Shown here: positions 1 to 8,597 of the stretch, piece by piece | How positions within the stretch are numbered: the stretch's first letter is position 1 | Layout: the number at the start of each line of letters is the position of its first letter | DNA from: Comamonadaceae bacterium | GTDB taxonomy: Bacteria; Pseudomonadota; Gammaproteobacteria; Burkholderiales; Burkholderiaceae_C | Assembly: GCA_947443645.1 (NCBI GenBank) | Contig: CANEXF010000008.1 | Span: 102,391 to 166,390, forward strand | Direction: 5' to 3' | Length of the DNA stretch: 64,000 nt | Made by a program: the position numbers and the translations under genes | Notes under the pieces: generated by a model | Told to the model about the DNA's origin: nothing | Databases searched by the model: none | What the model saw: only the letters and a program-made list of their open reading frames with translations

Positions 1-1
1 T

Positions 2-1306
2 GCTGCCAACTTTGCCAGCGGCCCACAAGTGTCACAGGTGTCGCAAGTGCCTCCAGCGGCAAGCGTGGTCGGCGACTCTGGCAACTCTAAAAAAGCAGTG
101 CTGTCGGCCAGCCGGCAGCAACAACGCGCACCTGACGGCAGTTGGCACTTTGACGCGCAATTCGTATCCGCCGCGCCGGGGCAGGCGGTGCATGCCGCGT
201 CCATCGTCGAGTTAGCCAATGGCGCCTTGCGTGCAGTGTGGTTTTCGGGCTCCCGCGAAGGCGCTGGCGACGTCACCATTCAGACTGCTGTCATGGATGC
301 CAAGACCTTGAAGTGGGCGCCGGAAACCACCCTGTTTGACAGGCAGCAGATTCAGCGCGGTCTTTGGCGCTACGTGAAAAAGCTCGGCAATCCGGTCATC
401 GCGCGTGCCCCTGATGGTTCGCTGTTCTTGTGGATGGTGAACGTCTCTGTTGGCGGCTGGGCCGGCAGCGCGATTAGCTGGTCGCGCTCTGTTGACGATG
501 GCATCAGCTGGAGCCCACCGCGACGGTTGGTGACTTCACCCTTTCTAAACGTCAGTACGCTGGTCAAGGCGGGACCGGTGGCATTTGCCAATGGGCAAAT
601 GGGGCTGCCGGTTTATCACGAGTCCTTTACAAAGTTCGCCGAGCTCTTGCGCCTCAGTCCCGATGGCCAGGTGTTGGACAAGATTCGTATCGCTGGCAGT
701 CAGCGCAGCCTTCAGCCCGTGGTGCTGGTGAGCGGCCCTGAGCAAGCGCAGGTTTATATGCGCTCGGGTGGTTCGGGCGTCTTGATGGCTTCGGTCAGCA
801 CGGATGCCGGGAAAACCTGGTCCAGCAGCCGACCCGCGCATTGGCCCAACCCGGATTCTGCGGTGGCTGGTATGGTGACCAGCGCGGCAGGCCAGTGGCT
901 GGCCTTGAATCCGACGGCCGCGGGCCGCGACCGGCTGGCCTTGTTGCAGACGAGTACGGGCGGCAGCTTTGACGCTGCCGTGCCGCGGGTGGTGGAAGCC
1001 TCGGCTGATCCAAAGACGCCGCTTTCAGTCGCGGCATACAAAGAACTGCTGGGTGCCGAGCTCAAACAGCGCGGCGCCAGCCAGGAGCAAGCCGAGGCCT
1101 ATATTGCCAGTGCGACGCGGCAGCTGTGCAGTCCGGCGGCTTGTTCGCAAGAGCTTTCCTATCCCTATTTACTGCAGACCCGTGATGGCTATATCCATCT
1201 CGTGTACACCTGGAACCGCACACGCATCAAGCATGTCCGGTTTGACCCCTTGCAAGCCGCGCTGCCTGCCAATCAAGTCCATCCCCATGCTGCCACCACT
1301 GACTGA
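2..1306 (+). CDS. Sialidase-like (BNR repeat) protein, 5' end outside window
   Basis: The frame is open from the first bases, so the N-terminus is probably cut by the window edge; the first internal start codon is GTG at 29. About 434 residues are visible. Two Asp-box-like motifs (SRSVDDGISW at 75% of an Asp-box pattern, and SVSTDAGKTW) lie near residues 152-161 and 255-264 counted from the GTG, and WPNPDSAV follows. This fits the BNR/sialidase beta-propeller family, which handles glycans in the periplasm or outside the cell. The true substrate cannot be read from sequence. The last 20 bases overlap the next gene, so the two are probably translationally coupled. Confidence 0.7.
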   Translation, partial: AANFASGPQVSQVSQVPPAASVVGDSGNSKKAVLSASRQQQRAPDGSWHFDAQFVSAAPGQAVHAASIVELANGALRAVWFSGSREGAGDVTIQTAVMDAKTLKWAPETTLFDRQQIQRGLWRYVKKLGNPVIARAPDGSLFLWMVNVSVGGWAGSAISWSRSVDDGISWSPPRRLVTSPFLNVSTLVKAGPVAFANGQMGLPVYHESFTKFAELLRLSPDGQVLDKIRIAGSQRSLQPVVLVSGPEQAQVYMRSGGSGVLMASVSTDAGKTWSSSRPAHWPNPDSAVAGMVTSAAGQWLALNPTAAGRDRLALLQTSTGGSFDAAVPRVVEASADPKTPLSVAAYKELLGAELKQRGASQEQAEAYIASATRQLCSPAACSQELSYPYLLQTRDGYIHLVYTWNRTRIKHVRFDPLQAALPANQVHPHAATTD

Positions 1307-1949
1307 TTTTGTTGCGCTGCTGGGTATCAATCTGGTGCTTTGTGCGCTCGCGCTGAGGCTGATGGATGCGATAGCTGCGATGAGGGCGATCAGCCCTATC
1401 AGGCCATGGGCCGGTTGGATGAGCGCACTGGTCTTTGCGCTGCTGTGCTGGCCCGTCGGAACGGCGCAACTGCCGGTTGCGGCCTACCTGCGCGGCGTGA
1501 GCGCCGACCTGAGTATCACGCTGGTCATGCTGGCCTGCCTGGACCTGGTTCAGCGTGTTGCTGGTTTACGCGCGGTCGATAAACGTGAGTACAGCCTTGT
1601 GTATGCCGCCATCGCGCTGGCGGCGCTTTTTTTATACCCGCTGGCTTTAGGCTGGGGCGACTGGGATGCCTACCGCCTGGGCTGGAGCGGACCCGCTCTT
1701 TGGCTGGCTTTGTTGGTCCTGTCCTTGTCTTGCTGGGCCAGGGGGCTGAAGCTGCTGCCGGTTCTGGTGGCCCTGGCCTTGCTGGCCTGGACTGCTGGTG
1801 TGCTCGAGTCCTGCAATCTCTGGGACTATCTCATTGATCCCTGGCTCGCACTGCTGGCGCTTTTTCAGTGTGTGAAGATGGGCGCTGAAAAAATAGCCAG
1901 TCAGTTTCGCCGCAAGTCTGCCAAGGCGGCCGGTCCTGCGCCGGCCTGA
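1287..1949 (+). CDS. Integral membrane protein of unknown function
   Basis: 220 residues from ATG 1287, which overlaps the end of the sialidase-like gene by 20 bases. The frame is open further upstream, but that part is antisense-like in composition and lies wholly inside the previous gene. The protein is Leu/Ala/Trp-rich with about five to six hydrophobic segments and a basic C-terminal tail (RRKSAKAAG), so an inner-membrane location is likely. I do not recognise the family. Its coupling to the sialidase-like gene suggests a shared role in handling a surface or imported glycan, but that is inference only. Confidence 0.65.
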   Translation: MLPPLTDFVALLGINLVLCALALRLMDAIAAMRAISPIRPWAGWMSALVFALLCWPVGTAQLPVAAYLRGVSADLSITLVMLACLDLVQRVAGLRAVDKREYSLVYAAIALAALFLYPLALGWGDWDAYRLGWSGPALWLALLVLSLSCWARGLKLLPVLVALALLAWTAGVLESCNLWDYLIDPWLALLALFQCVKMGAEKIASQFRRKSAKAAGPAPA

Positions 1950-1993
1950 TGCGGCCAACGCAGAGAACATGTCTGGGCGCGGTTTTTCTTTTT

Positions 1994-2042
1994 TACAATG
2001 CGCTGCAGCCGATTGGTGCATGACAACTGGAGTAGTTATTTG
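1994..2042 (+). promoter_or_regulatory. Candidate fabD promoter -10 and ribosome site deciding a TTG start
   Basis: TACAAT at 1994-1999 matches a sigma-70 -10 box in five of six positions; no clear -35 box is seen. GGAG at 2029-2032 stands seven bases before TTG 2040, which begins the conserved FabD N-terminus (LKSFAFVFPGQGSQ). An in-frame ATG at 1998 has no ribosome site and would overlap the -10 box. Confidence 0.5.
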
Positions 2043-2990
2043 AAATCGTTTGCTTTTGTTTTTCCTGGTCAGGGTTCCCAGTCCGTGGGCATGCTTGACG
2101 CGTGGGGTGCGCATCCCGTGGTGGCTCAAGCGCTGGCCGAGGCCTCCGAGGCGCTCGGACAGGACATGGCGCTGCTGATCAGCCAGGGCAGCAAGGAAGA
2201 GCTGGCCCTGACCACCAACACGCAACCTGTGATGCTGGTGGCTGGCGTGGCGGCTTTTCGGGTCTGGATGGCTGAAACCGGCGTCCTGCCTGCCGTGATG
2301 GCCGGGCACTCGCTGGGAGAATATTCTGCGCTGGTCGCTTCAGGTGTGTTGTCACTCGCCCAGGCCGCGCCACTGGTGCGTTTGCGCGCGCAAGCCATGC
2401 AGGACGCAGTACCGGTTGGTGTGGGCGCGATGGCCGCCATTCTCGGCATGGATGCGGCGCAAGTGATTGAAGGTTGCAACGAGGCGCTGCGCAGCTTTGG
2501 CCCTGACAGTGCTGAAGTGGTGGAGGCGGTCAATTTCAATGATCCAACGCAAACCGTCATCGCCGGCAGCAAGGCCGCGGTGGACAAAGCCTGTGAAGTC
2601 CTCAAGTCCAAGGGCGCCAAGCGCGCCTTGTTGCTACCGGTCTCCGCGCCTTTTCATTCCAGCCTGATGAAACCTGCGGCTGAGAAACTGAAGGAAAAGC
2701 TCGCTTCCATGCAACTGGCCGCGCCCCAGGTGCCGGTCATCAACAATATCGATGTCGCGATTGAAACCGAGGCAGACCGGATTCGCGCGGCGCTTTACAG
2801 TCAGGCATTTGGTCCGGTGCGCTGGGTTGAATGCATTCAGGCCATCAAGGCGCGTGGCCTGACGACCATTGTCGAGTGCGGTCCGGGTAAAGTACTGGCG
2901 GGCCTGGTCAAGAGGATTGACCCCGAATTGACGGGTTTGCCCCTGTTCGATCCCGCCTCGCTGGCAGCAGTCAAGGAGATATTGCAATGA
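2040..2990 (+). CDS. fabD: Malonyl-CoA:ACP transacylase
   Basis: Loads malonyl groups from CoA onto acyl carrier protein for fatty acid elongation in the cytoplasm. 316 residues from TTG 2040, the normal family length. The N-terminal FVFPGQGSQ block and the nucleophile motif GHSLG (Ser near residue 91) are present, with the downstream catalytic His in APFHSSLM near residue 205. It overlaps fabG by four bases (ATGA), so it is the first gene of a coupled fabD-fabG pair. In many Burkholderiales plsX and fabH lie directly upstream; here a membrane-protein gene occupies that place. Confidence 0.95.
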   Translation: MKSFAFVFPGQGSQSVGMLDAWGAHPVVAQALAEASEALGQDMALLISQGSKEELALTTNTQPVMLVAGVAAFRVWMAETGVLPAVMAGHSLGEYSALVASGVLSLAQAAPLVRLRAQAMQDAVPVGVGAMAAILGMDAAQVIEGCNEALRSFGPDSAEVVEAVNFNDPTQTVIAGSKAAVDKACEVLKSKGAKRALLLPVSAPFHSSLMKPAAEKLKEKLASMQLAAPQVPVINNIDVAIETEADRIRAALYSQAFGPVRWVECIQAIKARGLTTIVECGPGKVLAGLVKRIDPELTGLPLFDPASLAAVKEILQ

Positions 2991-3733
2991 ATGAAGTGAA
3001 GTTTGAAGGACAAGTCGCGCTTGTCACGGGCGCGTCGCGGGGCATAGGCGCTGCCATTGCGTTGGAACTGGCGCAAAAAGGCCTGAAGGTCATTGGTACC
3101 GCGACCAGCGACGAAGGTGCGGCCAAAATCAGTCAGACCCTGGCGGCATTTCCAGGTTGTGCTGGCCGCAATCTGAACGTCAACGACGCGGTGGCGGCGC
3201 AGGCCTTGATTGAAAGCATCGTCCTGGAGCATGGCGGTTTGCAGGTGTTGGTGAACAATGCTGGCATCACCCGCGACATGCTGGCGATGCGTCTGAAGGA
3301 CGATGACTGGGACGCTGTTCTGGACACCAACCTGAAAGCCGTGTTCCGCATGAGCCGCGCGGTCATGCGCACCATGATGAAGCAGCGTTATGGCCGGATC
3401 ATCAGCATCACCTCCGTGGTTGGCGCATCCGGCAATGCCGGCCAGGCCAACTACGCTGCGGCCAAGGCTGGCGTGGCCGGCATGACGCGGGCGCTTGCGC
3501 GAGAGCTGGGCTCGCGTAACATCACGGTCAATTGTGTAGCGCCTGGTTTTATTGAGACCGACATGACAGCGAGTCTTTCCGAAGAGCAGCAAAAGGCGCT
3601 TCTCGGGCAGATCCCGCTCGGGCATCTTGGCAAACCGCAGGATATTGCGCATGCTGTGGCCTTTGTGGCGAGCCCGCAAGCGGCCTACATCACGGGCCAG
3701 GAGCTGCACGTCAACGGTGGAATGTATATGTAA
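2987..3733 (+). CDS. fabG: 3-oxoacyl-ACP reductase
   Basis: NADPH-dependent short-chain dehydrogenase that reduces 3-oxoacyl-ACP in fatty acid elongation. 248 residues. The cofactor motif TGASRGIG is at 15-22, NNAG near 90, and the catalytic set is Asn115, Ser143, Tyr156 and Lys160 (YAAAK). The C-terminal INGGMYM-type end (VNGGMYM) is typical of FabG. It starts inside the fabD stop (ATGA overlap) and is followed by a 160-base gap before acpP. Confidence 0.96.
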   Translation: MNEVKFEGQVALVTGASRGIGAAIALELAQKGLKVIGTATSDEGAAKISQTLAAFPGCAGRNLNVNDAVAAQALIESIVLEHGGLQVLVNNAGITRDMLAMRLKDDDWDAVLDTNLKAVFRMSRAVMRTMMKQRYGRIISITSVVGASGNAGQANYAAAKAGVAGMTRALARELGSRNITVNCVAPGFIETDMTASLSEEQQKALLGQIPLGHLGKPQDIAHAVAFVASPQAAYITGQELHVNGGMYM

Positions 3734-4134
<401 letters not shown>

Positions 4135-4170
4135 TACCCCGGGCTTGCTGCCCGTGGATCTGTCGTCATC

Positions 4171-4209
4171 AAACCTGAAAAGTCGCTTTTTGTCTTTTCA
4201 GGTTTTTTT
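4171..4209 (+). terminator. Terminator or attenuator between acpP and fabF
   Basis: AAACCTGAAAAG at 4171-4182 pairs perfectly with CTTTTCAGGTTT at 4194-4205 around an 11-base loop, and seven T (4203-4209) follow. It would end most acpP transcripts and let a fraction continue into fabF, giving excess acpP over fabF. Confidence 0.8.
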
Positions 4210-4221
4210 CAGGATTACTGA

Positions 4222-5466
4222 ATGAGTCGTCGTCGTGTCGTTGTGACTGGTCTGGGTTGTGTCACTCCCGTGGGTAACACCGTGGCGGAGTCTTGGGCCA
4301 ATGTGCTCGCTGGAACACCCGGCATTGATCTGATCACTCAATTTGATGCCAGCAACTTTGCCTGCAAGTTTGCCGGTGAAGTCAAAGGCTTCAACATCAC
4401 GGATTACATCCCTGAAAAAGAAGCGCGTCACATGGACCGCTTCATTCATTTGGGTCTGGCCGCGGCCTTTCAGGCTGTCGCTGACAGCGGTTTGCCAACC
4501 GGTGAGGCGCTAAGCCACGAGATGGCAACGCGCATAGGCTGCAATATAGGCTCCGGCATAGGCGGTTTGCCCATGATCGAGCAGACGCATTCCGAATTGA
4601 TGAATCGCGGCCCACGCCGTATTTCGCCATTTTTTGTGCCCGCATCCATCATTAACATGATCTCGGGTCATGTGTCCATCAAGTTCGGCTTCAAGGGCCC
4701 CAATCTTGCAGTCGTCACGGCTTGCACGACCGGCTTGCATGCCATCGGACTGTCGGCGCGCATGATCGAATACGGCGATTGCGATGTGATGGTCGCAGGT
4801 GGTGCCGAATCTTGCGTTTCACCTCTGGGCGTGGGCGGCTTTGCATCGGCGCGCGCGCTTTCGACCCGCAATGAAGACCCGAAGACCGCCTCAAGGCCTT
4901 GGGACAAAGACCGCGATGGTTTTGTGCTGGGCGAGGGCAGTGGTGTCGTGGTGCTGGAAGAGTACGAGCACGCCAAGGCGCGCGGTGCAAAAATATACGC
5001 AGAGCTCAGCGGTTTTGGCATGAGTGCTGATGCCTACCATATGACGGCGCCTGACATCGACGGTCCTGGCCGCTCCATGGCCATGGCCCTGAAGAATGCC
5101 GGCGTCAACGCTGACCAGGTCCAGTATCTCAATGCGCATGGCACGTCCACGCCTTTGGGTGATCTGAACGAAACCAACGCCATCAAGGCAGCGTTTGGCA
5201 GCCATGCCAAGAACATGGTGGTCAGCTCCACCAAATCGATGACCGGCCATTTGCTGGGCGGCGCAGGTGGCATCGAGTCGGTGTTTACCGTGCTCGCGCT
5301 GCACCATCAGAAAATTCCTCCCACGATCAATATCTTCAACCAGGATCCTGAGTGTGATCTGGACTTCTGCGCCAATACGGCGCGTGATGCCAAGATCGAC
5401 ATTGCAGTCAAGAACAATTTCGGATTTGGTGGCACCAACGGTACCTTGGTGTTCAAGCGCGTTTGA
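4222..5466 (+). CDS. fabF: 3-oxoacyl-ACP synthase II (KAS II)
   Basis: Condensing enzyme that extends acyl-ACP with malonyl-ACP. 414 residues, normal length. The Cys-His-His triad is visible: Cys168 in VTACTTG, His306 in NAHGTSTP and His343 in TGHLLGGAG. The C-terminal NNFGFGGTN loop is typical. It lies 87 bases after acpP, behind the hairpin at 4171-4209, and has the usual betaproteobacterial acpP-fabF order. Confidence 0.97.
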   Translation: MSRRRVVVTGLGCVTPVGNTVAESWANVLAGTPGIDLITQFDASNFACKFAGEVKGFNITDYIPEKEARHMDRFIHLGLAAAFQAVADSGLPTGEALSHEMATRIGCNIGSGIGGLPMIEQTHSELMNRGPRRISPFFVPASIINMISGHVSIKFGFKGPNLAVVTACTTGLHAIGLSARMIEYGDCDVMVAGGAESCVSPLGVGGFASARALSTRNEDPKTASRPWDKDRDGFVLGEGSGVVVLEEYEHAKARGAKIYAELSGFGMSADAYHMTAPDIDGPGRSMAMALKNAGVNADQVQYLNAHGTSTPLGDLNETNAIKAAFGSHAKNMVVSSTKSMTGHLLGGAGGIESVFTVLALHHQKIPPTINIFNQDPECDLDFCANTARDAKIDIAVKNNFGFGGTNGTLVFKRV

Positions 5467-5519
5467 CGCGCTTTGGCAAGGCCGCTTCAAGCCTTTGATC
5501 GCCTGGGACACAAGCTGCT

Positions 5520-6059
5520 GTGACCACGCACAACGCCCCACCGGTTGTCTACCCGCTGGGGCGTTCTGCTTTTCAAGGCTTGGTATTGTTGGGACTTTGG
5601 TTGAGCGGGCTGGTGGCGGTGCTGTTTTGGATTTACAGCACACGCCAATCGGCAGGGGCTGTGTTGATGGCCTTGTGCGTTTCGGCCATGGCCGCAACAG
5701 CTGCCTTGCGGGGATGGAAAAATTCACCGATCGGACAGTTGGCCTGGGACGGGCAGTTCTGGCGCTGGGAAAGTCCTGGCTACCAGACGGGCATGGCCGA
5801 GCAGGAACTGGTGGTGCTTGCGGATTTTCAGCGGCTGTTGTTAATTCGTCTGGAGAACCAGGCCCACGCCCAGCTGTGGCTCTGGGTTGAGCGACAGGCC
5901 ATGCCCGAACGCTGGATGGATTTTCGACGCGCTGTGTATTCGCCGCACAGGCTGTCATACGCGGGCAGAGCAAAATCGCCAAGGTCGGCAGATAGCCAGC
6001 TGGATATGGCAGTATCTGCTGATGTGCATTCTGCTGACACCACACGATTAATTCCATGA
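5520..6059 (+). CDS. Membrane-anchored protein of unknown function next to rpoE
   Basis: 179 residues from GTG 5520. Two close hydrophobic segments lie near residues 17-65, followed by a soluble part rich in Trp and Arg (WDGQFWRWES, RWMDFRRAVYSP). The two-helix-plus-soluble topology and the closing FRR-x-x-Y pattern recall the YgfX/CptA membrane-protein family, but I cannot confirm this. The stop overlaps the rpoE start by four bases (ATGA), so it is likely co-translated with the envelope-stress sigma factor. Confidence 0.7.
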   Translation: MTTHNAPPVVYPLGRSAFQGLVLLGLWLSGLVAVLFWIYSTRQSAGAVLMALCVSAMAATAALRGWKNSPIGQLAWDGQFWRWESPGYQTGMAEQELVVLADFQRLLLIRLENQAHAQLWLWVERQAMPERWMDFRRAVYSPHRLSYAGRAKSPRSADSQLDMAVSADVHSADTTRLIP

Positions 6060-6700
6060 GCGCCGAAGTGACGCCCCTGCCGGGTGACAAGGCCGACCTC
6101 AGCGACACCATGCTGGTGGAGCGTGCGGTCGCTGGCGATCAAAAGGCGTTTGAACTGCTGGTCATCAAGTACCAGCGGCGCATACAGCGTCTGATAGGGC
6201 GCATGGTGCGAGATGTTGATCTGGTGGAAGACATCGCCCAGGAAACCTTCATCCGCGCTTATCGGGCTTTGAGCCAGTTTCGCGGCGAGGCGCAGTTCTA
6301 CACCTGGTTGTACCGGATTGCCGTCAACACCGCCAAAAAAGCGCTGATGGACCTCAAGCGCAACCCGACCATCTCGGAAAACGCCTTCAAATCCGGCCAC
6401 GGTGAGGAAAGCGATGAAACTTCCCCGCTCGAGAACGAACTAACAAGTTCTGAAACGCCAGATGCCGTGCTGGCCAGCAAGGAAATAGCCGAAATGGTCA
6501 ATCTGGCGCTGGAGGCATTGCCTGAAGAACTACGGCAGGCCATCACCCTGCGCGAAATAGAAGGTCTGAGTTATGCGGAGATATCGGAAGCCATGAATTG
6601 TCCTGTCGGCACGGTACGGTCCAGAATTTTCAGGGCGCGCGAGGCGATTTCGGAAAAGGTGAAGCCTTTGCTGGAAAACCAGTCTGGGAAACGCTGGTGA
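6056..6700 (+). CDS. rpoE: RNA polymerase sigma-E (ECF) factor
   Basis: Directs RNA polymerase to envelope-stress promoters. 214 residues. Region 2 spans about residues 20-95 (DLVEDIAQETFIRAYR and YRIAVNTAKK), and region 4 about 145-205 (LREIEGLSYAEISEAM, CPVGTVRSRIFRARE). The following genes are its anti-sigma factor, a RseB-type co-regulator and a DegP-like protease, the standard rpoE-rseA-rseB-mucD module. The loop between regions 2 and 4 is long and acidic, as in other betaproteobacterial RpoE proteins. Confidence 0.96.
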   Translation: MSAEVTPLPGDKADLSDTMLVERAVAGDQKAFELLVIKYQRRIQRLIGRMVRDVDLVEDIAQETFIRAYRALSQFRGEAQFYTWLYRIAVNTAKKALMDLKRNPTISENAFKSGHGEESDETSPLENELTSSETPDAVLASKEIAEMVNLALEALPEELRQAITLREIEGLSYAEISEAMNCPVGTVRSRIFRAREAISEKVKPLLENQSGKRW

Positions 6701-6771
6701 GATCCCGTCGTGGCCTCTACTTTTCTGACTGTGCGCTATGAGTCATCACCATCAACCATCGTCAGTCCGCT

Positions 6772-7452
6772 GTGTCCAATCCTTCAGTTAATTTTAAAAA
6801 CGCCAGGTCTGTTGCCATGACGCGCATGAAATCACCAATGCCCCTTTCTGAACAGCTGTCTGCCATGGTGGACGGTGAGCTTGACCGGCAAGAGTTGAGC
6901 CTCGCCTTGCTGTCCTGCGGACAAGGTGAGGCCATGCTCACGAGCTGGAGCACTTACCACCTGATTGGAGACGCACTGCGTTCGCCGGCGCAAGTTGTGC
7001 CAGCGTCGGACCTGGCTTTTCTCGGGCGCTGGCAGCAAAGGCTTGCGCAATCAGAGTCGGCACCGCTCGCGCCGCCAGAGCAACTGCCAAAGCTGGTGCC
7101 CAAGGCGAAGGAGGCATCGCTTCCTGAGGTGGCATATCAGGCTGCGATTGCTGCCAACGATGGCGTTTTTCGCTGGAAACTGTTGGCCGGTCTTGCATCT
7201 GCCACCACTGTTTTCGCGATTGCCTGGAATGTTTTCGGGCATTCCTCCTCTGACAACGCGCCGCAACTGGCCGAGGACAGGGCCGCTCAGCAAGTCGTCG
7301 TTGATTCGCCGCAAGGCCCCGTTGTGCGCGACGCCGGGTTGGAGGAACTGATGGCCGCGCACCGGCAGCTGGGCGCACGATCGGCGCTCCAGGCGCCATC
7401 CGGGTTTTTGCGCAGCGCCAATTTTGAAACTACTTCTGGTGTCAGACGCTGA
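6772..7452 (+). CDS. rseA: Anti-sigma-E factor RseA
   Basis: Inner-membrane anti-sigma factor that holds RpoE inactive. The N-terminal cytoplasmic part has the family pattern (LSEQLSAMVDGELDRQEL), a single membrane helix lies near residues 137-155 (LLAGLASATTVFAIAW), and the rest is periplasmic. The frame opens at GTG 6772; ATG 6817 or 6826 are equally possible starts, and no strong ribosome site decides. Sequence conservation begins near the 6829 region. The stop overlaps the next gene's ATG by one base. Confidence 0.88.
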   Translation: MSNPSVNFKNARSVAMTRMKSPMPLSEQLSAMVDGELDRQELSLALLSCGQGEAMLTSWSTYHLIGDALRSPAQVVPASDLAFLGRWQQRLAQSESAPLAPPEQLPKLVPKAKEASLPEVAYQAAIAANDGVFRWKLLAGLASATTVFAIAWNVFGHSSSDNAPQLAEDRAAQQVVVDSPQGPVVRDAGLEELMAAHRQLGARSALQAPSGFLRSANFETTSGVRR

Positions 7453-8513
7453 TGGACTGGCGTGTCGAAACAAACCGTTTGAGTATGCTAAGTTCTAAGC
7501 TATTTTGGCTTCCAGTGGCCTGTTTTTGTGCGCTGGCAGCTATTAATTATGTAGCGGCCGAAACGCTGCCCAAAGCTCAAAATAGCGCTCCAACCGGCGC
7601 AGAAAAAGAGGTTGCAGGCGTCAGCGACTGGTTGCAGCACTTGCGCGAGGCCTCAAAAAACCGGGCTTATGTCGGAACCTACGTGGTGTCTTCGGGTGGC
7701 AGCATGTCCAGCGCGAAAATCTGGCATGTCTGCGAGGGCGATCAGCAGGTTGAGCGAATTGAAAGCCTCAGTGGCGCGCCAAGATCCGTCTTCAGGCACA
7801 ACGATCGCGTGCTCACGTTCATGCCGGATCAAAAACTGGTTCGCAGCGAAAAGCGCGATGGCCAGGATATTTTTTCCGGGCTGCTGCAGTCCGCTGACAG
7901 CCGCATTGCCGACTATTACCGGCTCAGGGCTGAGGGTGTCGAGAGGGTCGCCGGGGTTGAAGCGGATGTTGTGCTGCTGGCACCCAAAGACAATCTGCGG
8001 TTTGGCTACCGCGTCTGGACCGAGCCGCGAAAAGGACTGGTGGTGAAATTGCAGACCCTGGACACCGATGGTCGCGTGCTTGAACAGGCAGCGTTTTCCG
8101 AGCTACAGCTGGACGCGCCCGTCAAAATGGAAAAACTTCTTCAGATGATGGGCAAGGTCCAGGGATACCGCATGGAGCAGACAGCGTTGGTCAAGACCAC
8201 TGCGAGTGCTGAGGGCTGGTTGTTGAAGGCACCTGTGGCCGGGTTCAAGGCGCTGAGCTGCTACAAGCGTCCCATGCCGGCCTCAGTTTCGGGCGATGAT
8301 CCACTGCAATGGGTTTTTTCTGATGGGCTGGCGTCGGTCTCCATTTTTCTCGAACCGTTTGACCGCCAGCGGCATGACAAGGGGTCTGTCATATCCATGG
8401 GTGCAACGCAAACCATGACGCGCCAGCTTGGTGGGTATTGGCTGACGCTGATGGGCGAGGTTCCGATTTCCACCTTGAGGCTTTTTGCAAATGCTCTGGA
8501 ACACAAGAAGTAA
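7452..8513 (+). CDS. rseB: RseB/MucB sigma-E regulatory protein
   Basis: Periplasmic protein that binds RseA and shields it from proteolysis until envelope stress. 353 residues from ATG 7452; ATG 7485 gives a more usual signal peptide (LFWLPVACFCALAAINYVAA) and may be the real start. The body carries the RseB lipoprotein-like and C-terminal domains (NRAYVGTYVVSSGG, FRHNDRVLTFMPDQ, TLRLFANALE). The DNA for the signal peptide looks like a copy of the hairpin repeat family found elsewhere in the window (7497-7555). Confidence 0.9.
   Translation: MDWRVETNRLSMLSSKLFWLPVACFCALAAINYVAAETLPKAQNSAPTGAEKEVAGVSDWLQHLREASKNRAYVGTYVVSSGGSMSSAKIWHVCEGDQQVERIESLSGAPRSVFRHNDRVLTFMPDQKLVRSEKRDGQDIFSGLLQSADSRIADYYRLRAEGVERVAGVEADVVLLAPKDNLRFGYRVWTEPRKGLVVKLQTLDTDGRVLEQAAFSELQLDAPVKMEKLLQMMGKVQGYRMEQTALVKTTASAEGWLLKAPVAGFKALSCYKRPMPASVSGDDPLQWVFSDGLASVSIFLEPFDRQRHDKGSVISMGATQTMTRQLGGYWLTLMGEVPISTLRLFANALEHKK
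7497..7555 (+). repeat. Family A hairpin repeat inside the rseB signal-peptide region
   Basis: Imperfect inverted arms AAGCTATTTTGGCTTCCAG and GCGCTGGCAGCTATTAATT resemble the AGCTATT...GCGC elements at 19071, 24289 and 34466. The element is read in frame as the hydrophobic core of the rseB signal peptide. Confidence 0.5.
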
Positions 8514-8597
8514 AGCCGGGCCCTGAAAATGCGCGGTAAAACGCCAACCCGTCCCCCAGCTTTTAATTGAACCACCTATTTTTGAGGACTTAAACAG

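Noticed and set aside
4891..6111. 406-codon open frame on the minus strand
   Set aside because: It covers the ends of fabF and the rpoE-adjacent gene and has no recognisable motif.
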